From Diphasiastrum complanatum (Eukaryota; Streptophyta; Lycopodiopsida; Lycopodiales; Lycopodiaceae), in contig CM055101.1 in assembly GCA_029204225.1 (NCBI GenBank), positions 35,705,648 through 35,769,647 on the forward strand: a DNA stretch of 64,000 nucleotides. Reading direction: 5' to 3'. Made by a program: the position numbers and the translations under genes. Shown one piece after another: positions 9,701-21,894 of the stretch. Below the pieces are notes generated by a model. The model had not been told where the DNA came from, did not search any database, and saw nothing but the letters and a program-made list of their open reading frames with translations. Each line of letters starts with the position of its first letter. Within the stretch, counting starts at the first letter, position 1.

Positions 9701-10889
9701 GGAGCCAATGCAATGTTCGAGGAACCTCTTCAAAGTTGTCTTTAAAATCCATTAACTCAAAGCTTTTGCCAATTAATAATTGAAATTGATAAATTTTGTT
9801 GTTTAATTATAGATAAGCTAGTGATGCCATAATTAATGAATCGATTCAATTGTTTTAGTGAAGTAAATATCTACCTATCATACTGAAAAATTCAGATTTT
9901 CAAAGACCTTTGGTATAGACTATTTCCTTTGGCCTCATCCCACCCCATTGATAGATTTGAGCTTAGACTATGTTGAAAATACAATTTAGTCTTTGTATTG
10001 GCTATATGTAACTTTCACTGAGTATTAATTTTAGGCTCTCATGAGACATAACTTCACATGATCAAAAACTTCCATAGCTTTTGAAATGATCACAATGAGC
10101 ATTTCGAATCACTATGAGTTTAGGTTTATAATTTTGTAAGTATGATTTTGAACATAAAATTTCTTCACAAAGGAGAATAGTTATTTATTATTTGGAAGCC
10201 GATTTCCCTCGATAGCTTTACAACATAGACATTAGAATTGTTTTTTAAGATTTTATTCTCAAACTTTGTTGGCTTTCACCGGTGCTTGTGAAACCTCTTT
10301 TGAGTTATCTTAAAAAAAACTTACATTATTTAAAGCTTCTCAATTCTTTGAGAGTTATTACAAGGGTTTATTCGCGTCTATATATGAAATTGTCCAAATT
10401 TTATTGTGATTAATTTTGGACTCTTAGTAATGATAGGATTTATATGCCCATATAGAAAAACCATCCAAATTTTGTAATAGAATGCCAATTTCATACCTAT
10501 ACTTTGTGAGATTTCTTGAGTATTGCCTTTCTCACACACTTGTGAGAGGCCAAATGTGCTTTTTAGATGCTCCACCTCTGTGTTTGTGCAATCATGGTCC
10601 CTCCCTCATCCCTTGAGGCTTGAACATCTCTTTGTATATATGTATGACATATGTCATATGTGATTGTCACCATGGTGCTTGACAATGCTTTCATTGAACA
10701 GTTTCCAAAAGGGGGCTTGGTGGAGCCTTGGAGGGTGTGGGGTGGTGGGGGTGGTCCCTTGTCGTTTATACACCGTGCAACAATTATGAGAGACATGATT
10801 TCTTTTGCATTCAAAAATATGATATTTTTGCTTTTTCCATTCATTGCCAATGCCCTTTTTATTATTATTCGTACAATAATTTGTTGACA
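9701..10889. other. Intergenic sequence without a recognised gene
   Basis: Nearly 1.2 kb, mostly AT-rich. No coding domain, RNA gene or clear retroelement motif was seen. Short open frames at 10378-10979 on both strands look like chance. Confidence 0.45.
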
Positions 10890-11151
10890 ACGTGACACCC
10901 CCCCGACGTGGATCACGACGTACATACTACACGTCTTCAGACACGCTAGGGCATAAACCCGCACCACTGGATATTTCATAGATCACTTAGATCTTGACAC
11001 GTGGTAGATCGTAGTCATTAGAAAGGCTCCAAGTGGCAGATGAGACGCGTGGCCAGCATCTGAGTGGGTCGTCAGGCCCTGCCCTCTCGATGACCTAATC
11101 GCGCGACGTGTTTTACTCACAAGCGCTTGGATGTTCGCCACGTAGCGACGT
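10890..11151 (+). promoter_or_regulatory. ACGT-core cluster upstream of the Rab gene
   Basis: Eight ACGT cores occur in 262 bp, starting at 10890, 10906, 10918, 10931, 10999, 11106, 11140 and 11148. One is a perfect G-box, CACGTG, at 10998-11003. In plants ACGT cores are bound by bZIP and bHLH factors, and coupled copies are typical of ABA- or light-responsive promoters. They lie about 1.0-1.3 kb upstream of the Rab start codon and just before a C-rich and CT-rich stretch (11259-11328). Occupancy is inference. Confidence 0.45.
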
Positions 11152-11239
11152 GAATTAAAATCTAAAAAATGTGGAAAATTCTGAACGCTTGAAATAAAAT
11201 CCAACGGTGGAGGCTTCAATTCATGCCGTGCCCCTAAGA

Positions 11240-11330
11240 TAACAAAACCCAACCCCCTCCCCCCCCCCCCCCCCTTTGGTCTTTTTTTTTTCTCTGTCTC
11301 TGTGTCTCTCTCTCTCTCTCTATCTCTCAT
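11240..11330. repeat. Poly(C) tract and CT-rich low-complexity tract
   Basis: A run of 16 C at 11259-11274 is followed by TTTGGTC, a T run and a CT dinucleotide run. The order of C run, TTGGTC and T run resembles the poly(C)-bearing repeat at 22300-22340, so this may be a small degenerate copy. CT-rich tracts are also common in plant 5' leader regions, which is an alternative explanation. Confidence 0.5.
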
Positions 11331-12171
11331 GTGCTGAGAAGTACAGACGCGTAGAAGGAATTGGAGATAGCGATGCGATGGATCGCAACAGCTTGATCGG
11401 TGCTTGCGAGCGGATTGATTTCTGGTGATGGATTGGGCAGATAATCTGGCTTTTCCAAGAGATCAAGCAAATCCAGGTTCTGTTTGGCTGTGAATTTGCT
11501 TCAGGCAGGCGAGGGGTTGGAGTTTGTTGTGAGCTTTTTTGGATCTTGAAAGCGACCATGCTTCCTTCAGCCATTGGATCTGCATGTTTTCCGTCTCTTA
11601 TTTGAAATGTAATTAGGTTTTTTCGGTTTAATTCTTCATTGTCTTCTTGCTGTTTTTGTGATGAAGTTGTGAAGCCTGAAGGTGTCTTGCTTCAAATTCA
11701 TCCTCTTGTGGCATTTATTCATCCTGTACAGCTTGCATTGCGTCCTCTTCGTACTTCAGATCCTTTGATTGTTGTTCGTTGAACTTCATAATGGCGATTT
11801 ATGTTTAGTAGTAGCTCGGCGGCAAGTGTTCCTTGTCAACCTGACATGCATTCAAAGCCAAAGTAAATCAATCTGTTGAGAAAGTCGTAGCTGTGTTTGT
11901 TAGGTTAATGTTCCTTCAATGCACAAACTCTCGGTTCATTTCGAGTTCCGTAAGGTTTTCTGACCCTGGTTTTGTTCAGCATTCCTGATTTCGCATATAA
12001 CCTTTTACGGTTTAATCTGATCAAGCATTCACGATTCTACGAACCGAACTCTTCTTTTCGAAATGCTTGAATCGCCATAGGCGTCAATGAACAACCGTAC
12101 AGGTTCACAAGGCTTCTTGAGGAACAAGTTTTTGGAAACTTAGAACAAATAGACTTGCACAATTTGGACCG

Positions 12172-13338
12172 ATGGCTTACGATCACGATTGGAGCGAGGA
12201 CTATCTCTTTAAGGTGGTATTGATGGGTGACTCTGCAGTTGGAAAATCCAACCTACTTTCCAGATACGTCCGTAATGAGTTCAGTGTGAATACTAAGGCT
12301 ACCATTGGTGTTGAGTTTCAGACGCAGAGCATGGAGATAGATGGAAAAGAGGTGAAAGCACAGATTTGGGATACTGCGGGGCAGGAGCGCTTCAGAGCAG
12401 TGACATCTGCATATTACAGGGGCGCCATGGGGGCCCTTATAGTCTACGATATTAGTCGTCGACAGACATTCGAAAGTGTTTTGCGCTGGCTGGAAGAATT
12501 ACGAGGTAACCTATCCACATTTGGACTGGTAGAATGAATACTAAAAGTTACAGTTGTTGCTTTGTGCTCTGTTGTGATAGTGTTTATGCTAATAACTTCT
12601 AAAGATCTAATATCCAATGAGAATTTCTGCATCGTGGAAAGTCTCATGGATTTGAGAAACCAAGGTAAATGCAGGGAAACTGCGATGGTCGGGAGACTTT
12701 TCATTGCATAAGAACCTTACTAACTTTCATGCATAGAGTTTACCTTTAATGTCATTGTTTCATCATGGCTAGTCTAGGGCATTTCAGCCCCGAAGTGCCT
12801 TCAAGGGATGTGCCCGTGGGCTTTTCTACTGTAATTGCCCTTGGCTCCAAGAAGCCGCGGGTTTCTGGATTTTGAAATCCTGAAAAATGCACTACTGAAT
12901 TCAGAAAAAAAGGTTATTACGGTATTAGAAGGTATCAGTCTGAATAGTGCAAGAAAATTTGCGCTTCTTGTAGAATCTCATAAAACTTTTGTGATGCATG
13001 CAGTATATTCCGATGCTAGTGTTGTGACAATGCTGGTGGGGAACAAGTGCGATTTGGCTCACCTCAGGGAGGTGTCAGTGGAAGAGGGCACAGCTCTGGC
13101 AGAAGCAGAAAGTCTATTTTTCATAGAAACGTCTGCACTGGATTCAACAAATGTCAAAAGTGCCTTTCAAACTGTTATCAAAGAAATCTATGGAATAGTC
13201 AGCAGGAAGAATCTTTCAGCAGATTATTCCAAGGGGGACTTGGTCATAAGCGCCAGCCACAAACTAGGAGAGATAGATAAAAACGCCAAGCAAAGGAATT
13301 CTTTTGGAGTAGAGTGGTCGTGTTGTTCGACTGGATAG
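12172..13338 (+). CDS. RABA5: RABA5-like Rab GTPase, two exons
   Basis: Exon 1 is 12172-12505 and exon 2 is 13004-13338, with a GT-AG intron (donor GTAACC, acceptor GCATGCAG). The joined protein has 222 residues, normal for the RABA family. Visible motifs are the P-loop GDSAVGKS (19-26), switch I threonine T44 in KATIGVEF, switch II WDTAGQE (66-72), guanine-specificity NKCD (125-128), ETSAL (153-157) and a C-terminal CCSTG for geranylgeranylation. [13 protein letters not shown] and [11 protein letters not shown] fit the RABA5 group. RABA GTPases cycle between GDP and GTP forms on trans-Golgi and recycling endosome membranes and steer vesicles to the plasma membrane or cell plate. All GTPase motifs are intact, so the gene is probably functional. 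The start is the first ATG of the conserved frame. Intron reading-through frames at 12506-13003 are not coding. Confidence 0.92.
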
Positions 13339-14955
13339 GTGACTTCCTTGTGCTTACAAATAGTTCAGCCGCAAAAGTTATAATTTCATTGATTTTCTAG
13401 TTGTTAGTGGGTGTGTTGTCTCTTAGTAGAGCACGATCTGTATTATGGCAGTACCCTAAATACAGTAGCATCCTGATTAGTTTTTTATACTGGATCTTTA
13501 CTTTGTCTATGATTCTTATTCATGGCAGCCATGCATGGAATTCGTTATTAATAGCTCTTCACATCAGGTTAAAGTTTTGAATAAGGCAGATAAATGGTGA
13601 TTGCAAATCAGTTGCATTTTCATTGCTGGAGTGCAATTCTCACATAGTAATCAATGCTCTGAAGTTTGGAGAGTACATTTACAATTTATCCTGTGTAATT
13701 TTGCAATACCTAAATTTGGGTTAAGATTGGATTGATTTTTCTTGTTTTGAAGAGGAGCTTACTGAACTATCTAAGTATTTATGATAGTTTTCATATGTAC
13801 ACATTTGGTGCCAAATGTCACTCATAGCAAATGGGCACAAGTCCTGACTAACTGTATTTCAAATATCGGCCAAGGACTTCAGAAGTCCATGTGTGCCTGG
13901 TTGGATTCGAATTTCATATCTCCATGTTAGGAAACCAGCTGTTTATGAACAGTTCATATCTGGAGGAGTTTCCATGAATCTTTAGGTGCTGTGGCATTCG
14001 ATAAAATTAAGATAACAAATGGGGACCTTGTTCCTCTCTTTGCCTGTCTATTGCCTCAGGATTTCTCCCTCCATCTCTTTTCAGAAGTTTGATATGATTT
14101 ATATTGTAAGTTTTCAGGGAAAAAAGGATTTTGAAATAGATCTTGTTTTGGTGACTTCTATTTGTCTATTCTTCCCTCTCTCTTTTTTTTTTTCTCACGA
14201 AAATTATGTCCTAGACGCACTATAATTTGTCCTCTTTCTTCGACTCATAGATGCTTGTAAAGAATATACAACTAGGAGAGTACTTTGAAGTTTGGTGACC
14301 AGTATTGAACATAGTTCTTAGAAGATGCAAATTGATTCAAATTCATAGAAAAAGCACGTAATTAGGTGGCACAGCCTCCTGCAGGGAGTTTTTTATTGTG
14401 TGAAACTCCCACATTGCTTGTGTGATGGAACAAGTCTGAGGCGCCTACCACACGTCAATGAGGTGACGCGGTGGTGCGAAGGTGGGGAGGAAAATGATGG
14501 TCAACCAGGCTGGGAGCTCTTCGACACACTACCTTTTTGTGTAGCTTTTCAACCTTAGCCAAGCTGGAGGCTTACAAAAAACAAATCAAATTCTTCTAGA
14601 AGAGTTTATCGAGCTCTTGCCAAATGATTCAAAAATGCCTTGGATGTTCGAATTTTCTTGGAGAAATTGTGAGGGATGAAATCTTGAAGTAGGATCAATA
14701 GGTAGAGCCAAAATCAACTCAAGGTCGATTAATGTCCGGTCGACTAGGGTTGACTTACAAAAGGTTGAAAACCAGATCATGGTAAGGTCAAGTCGATCTC
14801 CAGGTCGTGTAAGGTTGGATTGTTGCCCCTTCTTCGATAGTTTGGACCAAATGTTGGGACGGTTTTAGGACATGTTGTTAGAATGTTATGTGCTCAAGCT
14901 CATGCCATTGCTAGAGGATCATGAGGCTGTGTACCATAACTGACTAGGCTTGGTG
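13339..14955. other. Rab 3' flank, no recognised gene
   Basis: The first few hundred bases are probably 3' UTR and terminator of the Rab gene. A polyadenylation site could not be fixed. The rest shows no recognisable gene; short frames at 14019-14225 and 14586-14780 look like chance. Confidence 0.4.
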
Positions 14956-14960
14956 ACGCA

Positions 14961-15648
14961 TGTTGAAAATGCAGCAAAATAACTCCAATAGATCCTACAA
15001 ATGATGGAGAAAGCACCTAATTAAAATCCAATTGAGATTCTATAACTAGAACATAAATCAATACATTGATTTCTAGATTATCTTGGCTTCAATTCCACAA
15101 ATTGGCTCCAAAATCATGCAAAGAGGCTCACATGTGTGAAAGTACGGCCGATGTTGCCTGTGTATTGTATCAGTGCCTTCAAACTCATCTAATGATTGCA
15201 AAAATCCATATGCCAATAGCAATCATCATTCAAATGATAGACAAAAACTAGTCATGAAGGAAGATCTCGATTTTACTCATAATTGGATGGCAAATCCATC
15301 ACATATATATACATGAATGCCTTGGATCTAAGCATTTAGGGCTTCCTCTGATCCATCCAAGACCTAACCCTAATGTTTAACCTATTGGGTCATAAGATCC
15401 ATCCTAATTGGGGGTCGAGATCTTGAGATCCAAAACAATATAAAAATTGTTATTTCTAGCTCCTAGAATCTCTCTAGCCTATCTATGCACAATTTGGCCT
15501 CATTCCAAAGGTTCCATTCCAAAGCTAGATTAGGAATAAGACTTATGAAAAGCATCTTATGCTTTTTGGCACGTGTGACATCCCACAACATGGCCACATC
15601 ACAATTTACAAGTGGTAGAACCAAGCTAGAATTTGTGAAATTTCAACA
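14961..15648 (-). repeat. 3' LTR of the non-autonomous copia element
   Basis: This LTR is 688 bp. On the plus strand it starts TGTTGAAAAT and ends TTTCAACA, with TG..CA termini. It aligns by eye over its whole length with the full LTR at 19516-20196. The adjacent CTCTTCTCA (15649-15657) reads on the minus strand as a purine tract, TGAGAAGAG, directly before the LTR. Confidence 0.88.
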
Positions 15649-15928
15649 CTCTTCTCAATTTAGCTTGATGAGACTATCCTGGATCAATAATTAATACATG
15701 AATAAAAACAACATAATTTCTAGGTTCTTGTTGTGTGGAGTGAGTATGATCACTCATCATAAAAATATGATTTGAGCTCCAAGTTCTCAAATGTAGTGAG
15801 AGCTCAATAAAGATTGTCTTCAACATCCAAGCTTTGTCTTCAATAGGTTGTTGATTGAACATCTTGGTTTGAAAAATGAGAGTTTCCTCCTCAAAATAAT
15901 CATAAAAAACAGTAGCTTTCCACAAGGT

Positions 15929-16378
15929 TCAACATTGGTATGAAGCACATACAACCAAAGTATGAAATATCACAATCTTGACTTCATCCAACAAAACAAT
16001 GAACTCCCAATTGTCATCATTCCAATGAAGTTCTTCATTATTTGGAAATTCAAGAGTGAATGGATCACAATATGAGGCCTTTGAATCCTTCTTTGAAACT
16101 CCAATCAAAGTAATAGTGATAACTATTTCATCATCATAAGATATAGGATAAAAAACAATGTTCATACTAGCATCATCAAAGGACATTGTCAAATTCATGA
16201 CATGTTTTCTATCAAACATAAAGTAAGATGAGTAAAGGGAGATATGAATAAACTTCCTTGTTGTTCCTTTCTCTTTACTCAAGCATTCATAATGATGTAG
16301 ATTCAGGTCTCTTTTTCCTTGAGACAAGTGATCCTTCTCGGGTTCCTCCTTGATGTCTTTTTCCTTCATCATGCTCAC
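15929..16378 (-). pseudogene. Non-copia module in the element (copy 2), unrecognised ORF
   Basis: A 149-residue open frame lies between the copia stub and the 3' LTR. It has a charged start (MMKEKDIKEEPEKD) and the block SSYFMFDRKHVMNLTMSFDD followed by ASMNIVF. It then continues with a DDEIVITIT strand-like stretch and ends FHTLVVCASYQC. No transposon enzyme motif is present. The central block matches the module at 6076, and at nucleotide level it matches 44930-45400. It is open over 450 bp while neighbouring copia frames are broken, which hints at coding use, but it could be a decayed captured gene. Function is not assigned. Confidence 0.5.
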
Positions 16379-16506
16379 TCCCTCTTGGTGTTGATGATGA
16401 AAACATGGATCCAGACCTTGTCTACAAAAATGAGCAATGATAGTTCCATCTTTGCTCTTGTGGCTCTTCTTGGAATAGTTGAAGCTCTTAGATTTTTCTC
16501 CTCCTC

Positions 16507-18155
16507 TTAATCAAGCTCCTCCTTGATCTCAACCATATTATTTCCAACATGATTCTCAGAGGATTCATCATTAAATCTTACAAACATTGTGGCTCTACCA
16601 TTGCTTCTTGTGCCTGAAAAATGTACATTCAAATGGATCAACTTAAGAGGGTAAATAGTCTTAGTGATTGAGTTAGAGAAATGGCAACCTATGTGCTTTA
16701 GCCAAAGCACATGCTTCACAAACTTTTTTCTCCTTTGCCATGGATCTTGGAAGGCTTAGAGCAAACTTTTTCTTGCACATGGCTTCCATAGACTTGGTGT
16801 TGATGTGACCAAGCCTCTTGTGCCACAAATCATTTGTGGTCATTTTGTCCTCTTTGGCTACCATGACAAATTGGTTGGGATCAACAAAAGCATCAAACTT
16901 AAACAACCTCCCAAACCTTCTTCCTCTTGCTATGATTCTCCCATTTTTCTTGATGTTGCATACATTAGTAGAGAACTCCACAATGAAACCATTGTCAACA
17001 AGCAATTGGCCTACACTAAGTAAGTTCTTAGTGATGCTAGGAATGTAAAGTACACCACCTATCTTGATCTTCTTTGCAGACCTCAAGCATCAAGGTATTG
17101 ATCCTACTCCTACCTTACAAGCACAATCATTGGCTGTAAAAAATGACTTGATAGGACCATCATAGGTAGATAAGGTTGAAAAATGCCCCCTCTTACTTGT
17201 CATGTGGGAGCTAGCCCCACTATCTATCCACCAAGGGTCTTCTCCTTTCATGCTTGAAGATGAAAAACTTGACATCATGAGAGAGTCTTCATGTAAACTC
17301 TCCTCTTCCTCTGGGCCTAGGTTTGCTTGGCTTTGAGCTTGCTTCCTCTTGAAGCACTCGGAGGCATAATGTCTCATCTTGCTACAAAGTAGTACTTGAT
17401 CTTTGACTTATCTTTCTTGGGCTTGCTTGAGCTTGGACTTGAAGATCCATCTCGATCTTCACCTTCGACTTGGTTCTTCTTGAATGCACCTCCTTTGACT
17501 TTGGATTTGCCGTTGATCTTAATGAAAAGAGCCTTGTCATCTCCATCATTGAGAGAGAGCTTCTCCATCCTTGACTGATGTGAGTTCTCCTACTCTCCTC
17601 GGCCATGCTGACTCCTTTGAGATCTTCAAGAGATGACAACTCGCCCATGATCGCATCGCCTTGTACCAAGTTAGAAAAATCCACACTTAATCCATTCAAA
17701 ATCAATTGAACAAGTTCACATTCCTTAATGGAATCTCCTATTTAAGCAAGCTCCTTGTTTAAGTCTTTAACTCTCAAACCATATGAATGACCATTCTCTC
17801 CCTTGGCTTGAAAGCATTGAAGGATTTGGTTATTTAAGGATAGCAACCTTGAAGTGTTTTTAGATTCATATAATTTTTGAAGAGTTTCCCATGTGTCTTG
17901 AGCCGAGGCACAAGCACCTACCTCCTTAAGAAGCTCATTTGCTACATTCATTTTTATACAATGGAGGACAATCTTGCACCTCTTCTTGTATCTTGTAGCT
18001 TCTTGAGGGTGAATGAGATCATTCTCTTCACCACTCACAATATCCATTAGATCTTGTAAAACAAGAATTGATCCCATTCTTAGCTTACAAATAGAATTAT
18101 TAGAAGCATTCAATCTATCATTTGGATCCAAGAGATATGCATTTATGGAAGCCAT
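16507..18155 (-). pseudogene. Copia gag, protease, pre-integrase and integrase start, frameshifted
   Basis: gag starts at 18155 (MASINAYLLDPNDRL) with LHCIKMNVANELL and continues through frameshifts near 17742 and 17580. The zinc knuckle is degraded: only a YFVA..RHYASECFK remnant is left. Protease is clear at 17377-17090, with WWIDSGASSHM. A short break leads to pre-integrase at 17086-16673, with GVLYIPSITKNLLSVGQ, LWHKRLGHIN and CEACALAKAHRLP. In another frame, KTIYPLKLIHLNVHFSGTRS matches the start of the integrase core. The match stops near 16560, before the second catalytic aspartate. The gag-protease portion resembles the element at 47127, but pol beyond integrase is missing. Confidence 0.82.
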
Positions 18156-18951
18156 CTCTCTCTAATCAAGAGCTTGATCACAAAAAATGGATGCAAAATA
18201 GAAGTGATTGAAAGACTAGCTATCCCACTACCTAGGGACTTGAGAATGCTCAAAACTTGACTTCTCAATAAGATCCTACGTGATCTTAAGCCAAATCAAA
18301 TCTATTTAAGACAACATTGAATGGAAACTAGCTTGAATTGGAATGAGAAATGGATTTAGAATTGCCTCCTCTTTGATCTCGACTTCACAAGATGCTTGGA
18401 TTTACCTAACATGAATCAAAAGGAATCAAATGCACATAAATGCCTCTTCAAATCGTTTCTATAAGATCAAGTTGAATAACTATGCAATAATGAATCCAAA
18501 CTATTTCTCCAAAACAAGCAAAATTAAACACAATCTTAGCTAGAATTGTATTCTATGATGAGTACTTGTCAAAACCTTTGGGCTGACCCCAAAATTGATT
18601 TTTAATGACCTCAATAAGCCTAAGAACGATTTATTATAGTACCAAGGATGATGATCTACCTTCCTATTCAGTGATTTAAAACTATTCTTTGTGATTGACT
18701 CCACAAATCGAGTAGCATCAAAAAGAAAAAAGCACAAAATACTTGCTATTTTGATCCAATTGATATGAGATGACCTCAACTCAGATTTTGAAGCTAAAAA
18801 TCCTGTAAATCAAAAGCCATTAGATCTCTCTTCACTCAATTACATCAAGAATTGAAGACACAAATCATAGATTGTGTCTAGATAGCAACCAACGCTTGAA
18901 TTGCATCAAAATCTATGATCCTAGCATGATTTATAGCTCATTTATTGGAAT

Positions 18952-18964
18952 GGCTCTGATACCA
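18952..18964 (-). other. Primer-binding site of the element (tRNA-iMet)
   Basis: GGCTCTGATACCA on the plus strand is the reverse complement of TGGTATCAGAGCC. It abuts LTR copy A at 18965. A second copy with one change (GGTTCTGATACCA, 19503-19515) sits inside the 5' LTR complex. Confidence 0.85.
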
Positions 18965-20196
18965 TATTAAAAATGCAGCAAAATAACTCCAATAGATCCT
19001 AGAAATGATGGATAAAGCACCTAATTAAGATCCAATTGAGATCCTATAGTTAGAACAAAAAATCAATACATTGATTTCTAGCTTATCTTGGTTTGAACTC
19101 CACAATTTGGCTCCAAAATCATGCAAAGATGCTCACATGTGTAAAAGAACAAAATAAGTCCAATTGATCCTAGAAATTATGGAGAAAGCACTTAATTAAG
19201 ATCCAATCAAGATCTAATACCTATGACACATACCAATCTATTGATTTCTAGCTTATCTTAGCTTGAACTCCACAAATTGGCTCCAGAATCATGCAAAACT
19301 TTTCACACGTGTGGATGTCCAACCTGATGCTGCCTGTGCATTGTACCAGCACCCTCCAAACCTTCTAATCATTCCAAAAATCAAAATGCCAATAGCAATC
19401 ATCAAACAAATGATAGACCAAAACTAGTCATGAAAGACGATTTCGAATTTGCTCATAATTGGATGGCAAATCCATGACATATATATACAAATTTATTGGA
19501 TTGGTTCTGATACCATGTTGAAAATGCATCAAAATAAGTCCAATTGATCCTAGAAATGATGGATAAAGCAGCTTTTAATCAAAATCCAAACAAGATCCAA
19601 TAGCTAGAGCACAAATCAATCTAATGATTTCTAGCTTATCTTGGCTTGAACTCCATTCTATGGTTCCAAAATCATGCAAAATCCTTCACACGTGTGGATG
19701 TACGGCTTGCCTGTGTACTTTACCAACACCATCCAAACCTTCTAATCATGCCAAAAATCAAAATGGCAATAGCAATCATCAAACAAATGATAGACCAAAA
19801 CTAGTCATGAAGGAAGATCTCAATTTTACTCGTGATTGGATGAACAATCCATCACATATTTAAACATAAGTGCCTCGGATCTGAGCGTTTAGGTCTACCT
19901 CTGATCCATCCATGACCTAACCCTAGTGTTTAATCTATAGGTCATAAGATCCACCCTAATTGGGGTCAAGATCTTGAGATCCAAACAATGTAAAAATTGC
20001 TATTTTTAACTCTTGGAATCTCTCTAGCCTATCTATGCACAATTTGGCCTCATTCCAAAGGTTCTATTCCAAAGCTAGGTTAGGAATAAGACTTATGAAA
20101 AGTATCCTATGCTTTTTGGCATGTGTGACATCCCACAACATGGCCACATTACAATTTACAAGTGGTAGAAACAAGCTAGAATTGTGAAATTCAACA
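18965..20196 (-). repeat. Rearranged 5' LTR: one full copy plus two partial copies
   Basis: Three LTR-derived segments lie head to tail. Copy C (19516-20196) is full length, ends TTCAACA and abuts the target duplication. It is followed on the minus strand by a primer site (19515-19503) and about 10 bp of leader. Copy B (about 19490-19150) covers roughly LTR positions 15-340 counted from the plus-strand left end. Copy A (about 19148-18965) covers only positions 1-180 and abuts the functional primer site. Its terminus is mutated from TGTTG to TATTA. The repeated primer site and leader show that the rearrangement involved sequence downstream of the LTR. Confidence 0.8.
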
Positions 20197-20201
20197 ACGC
20201 A

Positions 20202-20960
20202 ATCACCATTTTTTAATGCCGTTTTGACTACCTTGTTACTATGCCCCAACTATGAATAATGTAAATAAGATGATTGAAAGAAGTGCCATTCAATGTATAA
20301 AAAAAGATAGCATTCGAGACAAACTATGCTTTGAAAATAAAACAATTGATAAATTTTTGCGGACATATGTATTTGGCATGTGAAGATTTTGCACAAAAAT
20401 TTGTCACAAGTCAAATAGCTAGTCTAAAGTATAAATGATTATGATTGAAATTTTGAAATAATTTTTATATAACTACACATGGGCTTGATTTTTTTTCATT
20501 CATCATATAAGGTTTTGCATGCTTCAAATTTGTCCATGATGCTTCTTACAAGATAAAGACCATGAAAATGCTAGCAAAAATAGATAAATTACGTTGGCAC
20601 ATAGAATGTATTGACCCAAAAAAATGGTAGCAAAAAATAAATAACTATCTCTAAATATGTTGTCTAGAAAAATGATAGCAAAAATCTAAACTACCATGCC
20701 ATTACAATCAATAGGACTCTAAACATATGCACAATCATAGTAATTGGTAAAGGGTTTGCGGATATCGAGGCAACCCTAACACTAGTTAATAAGTGAGAGG
20801 AATTTGGCACCATGCGTGTGTAAGTCCAACCCAATGATCATATAGTTATTTGATTAGTTAGATGTTAATAAAAGGACTTTAGGCCTTTTTGTGGGACTTT
20901 TAATGTCGCGAGGCCTCATAGTCAAGTTAGTGAATAAAAAGGGCTCCCCCCAAACAAATA
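20202..20960. other. Intergenic sequence without a recognised gene
   Basis: AT-rich. No domain or repeat structure was recognised. Confidence 0.4.
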
Positions 20961-20980
20961 ATAAAGGAGATGAAGATTAG

Positions 20981-21060
20981 CCAATGAGATTTGAGGCCAA
21001 AGCCCTGAAATACACTATATATAGAGGTGGATTCAAGTTATTTTGTACTTTCTCTCTTCA
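20981..21060 (+). promoter_or_regulatory. Promoter-like CCAAT and TATA arrangement
   Basis: CCAAT at 20981 is followed 35 bp later by CTATATATAG (21015-21024) and a pyrimidine-rich stretch, ACTTTCTCTCTTCATTTC, from about 21047. The spacing suits an RNA polymerase II core promoter or the U3/R part of an LTR. No gene or second LTR copy could be tied to it. Confidence 0.3.
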
Positions 21061-21894
21061 TTTCAATACAAGCAGGTTGAGCCTCTTATGGAATGGATAT
21101 GGAATGTCTTTGCTATTCTTCTCTCCTCCTCCATCTCTCATGTTTTCTTTGAATTTGCTAATTGTTGGATTTGATGCTTGTTGGAGTTTATCTTTAGTAT
21201 ACTTTTTGTGAGAGAGAAAGAGAGAGAGTATCATAGCTTGAGTAGTGTTAATTGCTACTGTTAATGCTTAGTGTTAGATGTGGACCATAAGCATGTGCTT
21301 GATTATGAACTATGCTATCGCTCTCATGGGAACGAATCTTTGAGCGACAACATGTTAATCCTCTTCTTCTCCTTTGATGCTTGAGTGCTTGGATCAAGAG
21401 TTGAAGGTGGACATGAAATACAAACTAAACTCACACTCATCATTCACATAAATACAAGCATGAGAGGTATTTTATTTCATTGATGTTTTCACAACATCCT
21501 TGCTCTCCATCACTCTTGTCAATGACTCTACATACCATGACAAGTGACTAGAATATGCAAGTACAAATAAGCAAAACACATTCATTTGAGTTAAAAATTA
21601 TCTTATTTTGTGTACTATCTTTGAAAGTAATCAAAATTCCACTCGTCAAGATCCTGATAATTGTTCCCATCGACGCCAACTAACATTGTTTGTGGAGGGG
21701 CAAACAACGATTATGCAATGTAGACTTTTAGTTTCATTGAACAAACAAACCATATTGCTTCAAGGCCAAATACAATGTTGTTTGATCCTGCAATGTTGAC
21801 ATGTGCATTTGCATGCATGCATTACTCTTCCACAACCCATAAATGGGTCAACCACCACTCTTGAAATTCATATATATATGTGCAACCAACCCAA

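Larger units (their letters stand above)
14961..20196 (-). mobile_element. Complete non-autonomous copia element with 5-bp target duplication
   Basis: The element is bounded by identical 5-mers ACGCA at 14956-14960 and 20197-20201, the target duplication expected for copia integration. On the minus strand the order is: 5' LTR complex (20196-18965), primer-binding site (18964-18952), leader, gag-protease-pre-integrase-short integrase start (18155-16507), an unrelated module (16378-15929), polypurine tract (15657-15649) and 3' LTR (15648-14961). RT and RNase H are absent and integrase is only a stub, so any movement must have depended on enzymes supplied by other elements. The total is 5236 bp. 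The 5' LTR region is unusual, with one full and two partial LTR copies inside a single target duplication. Confidence 0.88.

Noticed and set aside
12835-13003. N-terminal extension of the second Rab frame
   Set aside because: It is intron sequence. The conserved Rab protein continues from the acceptor at 13003, and the extension has no Rab similarity.
15066-15251. Open frames inside the LTRs at 14961-15648 and 19516-20196
   Set aside because: They are not conserved between the LTR copies and have no domain.
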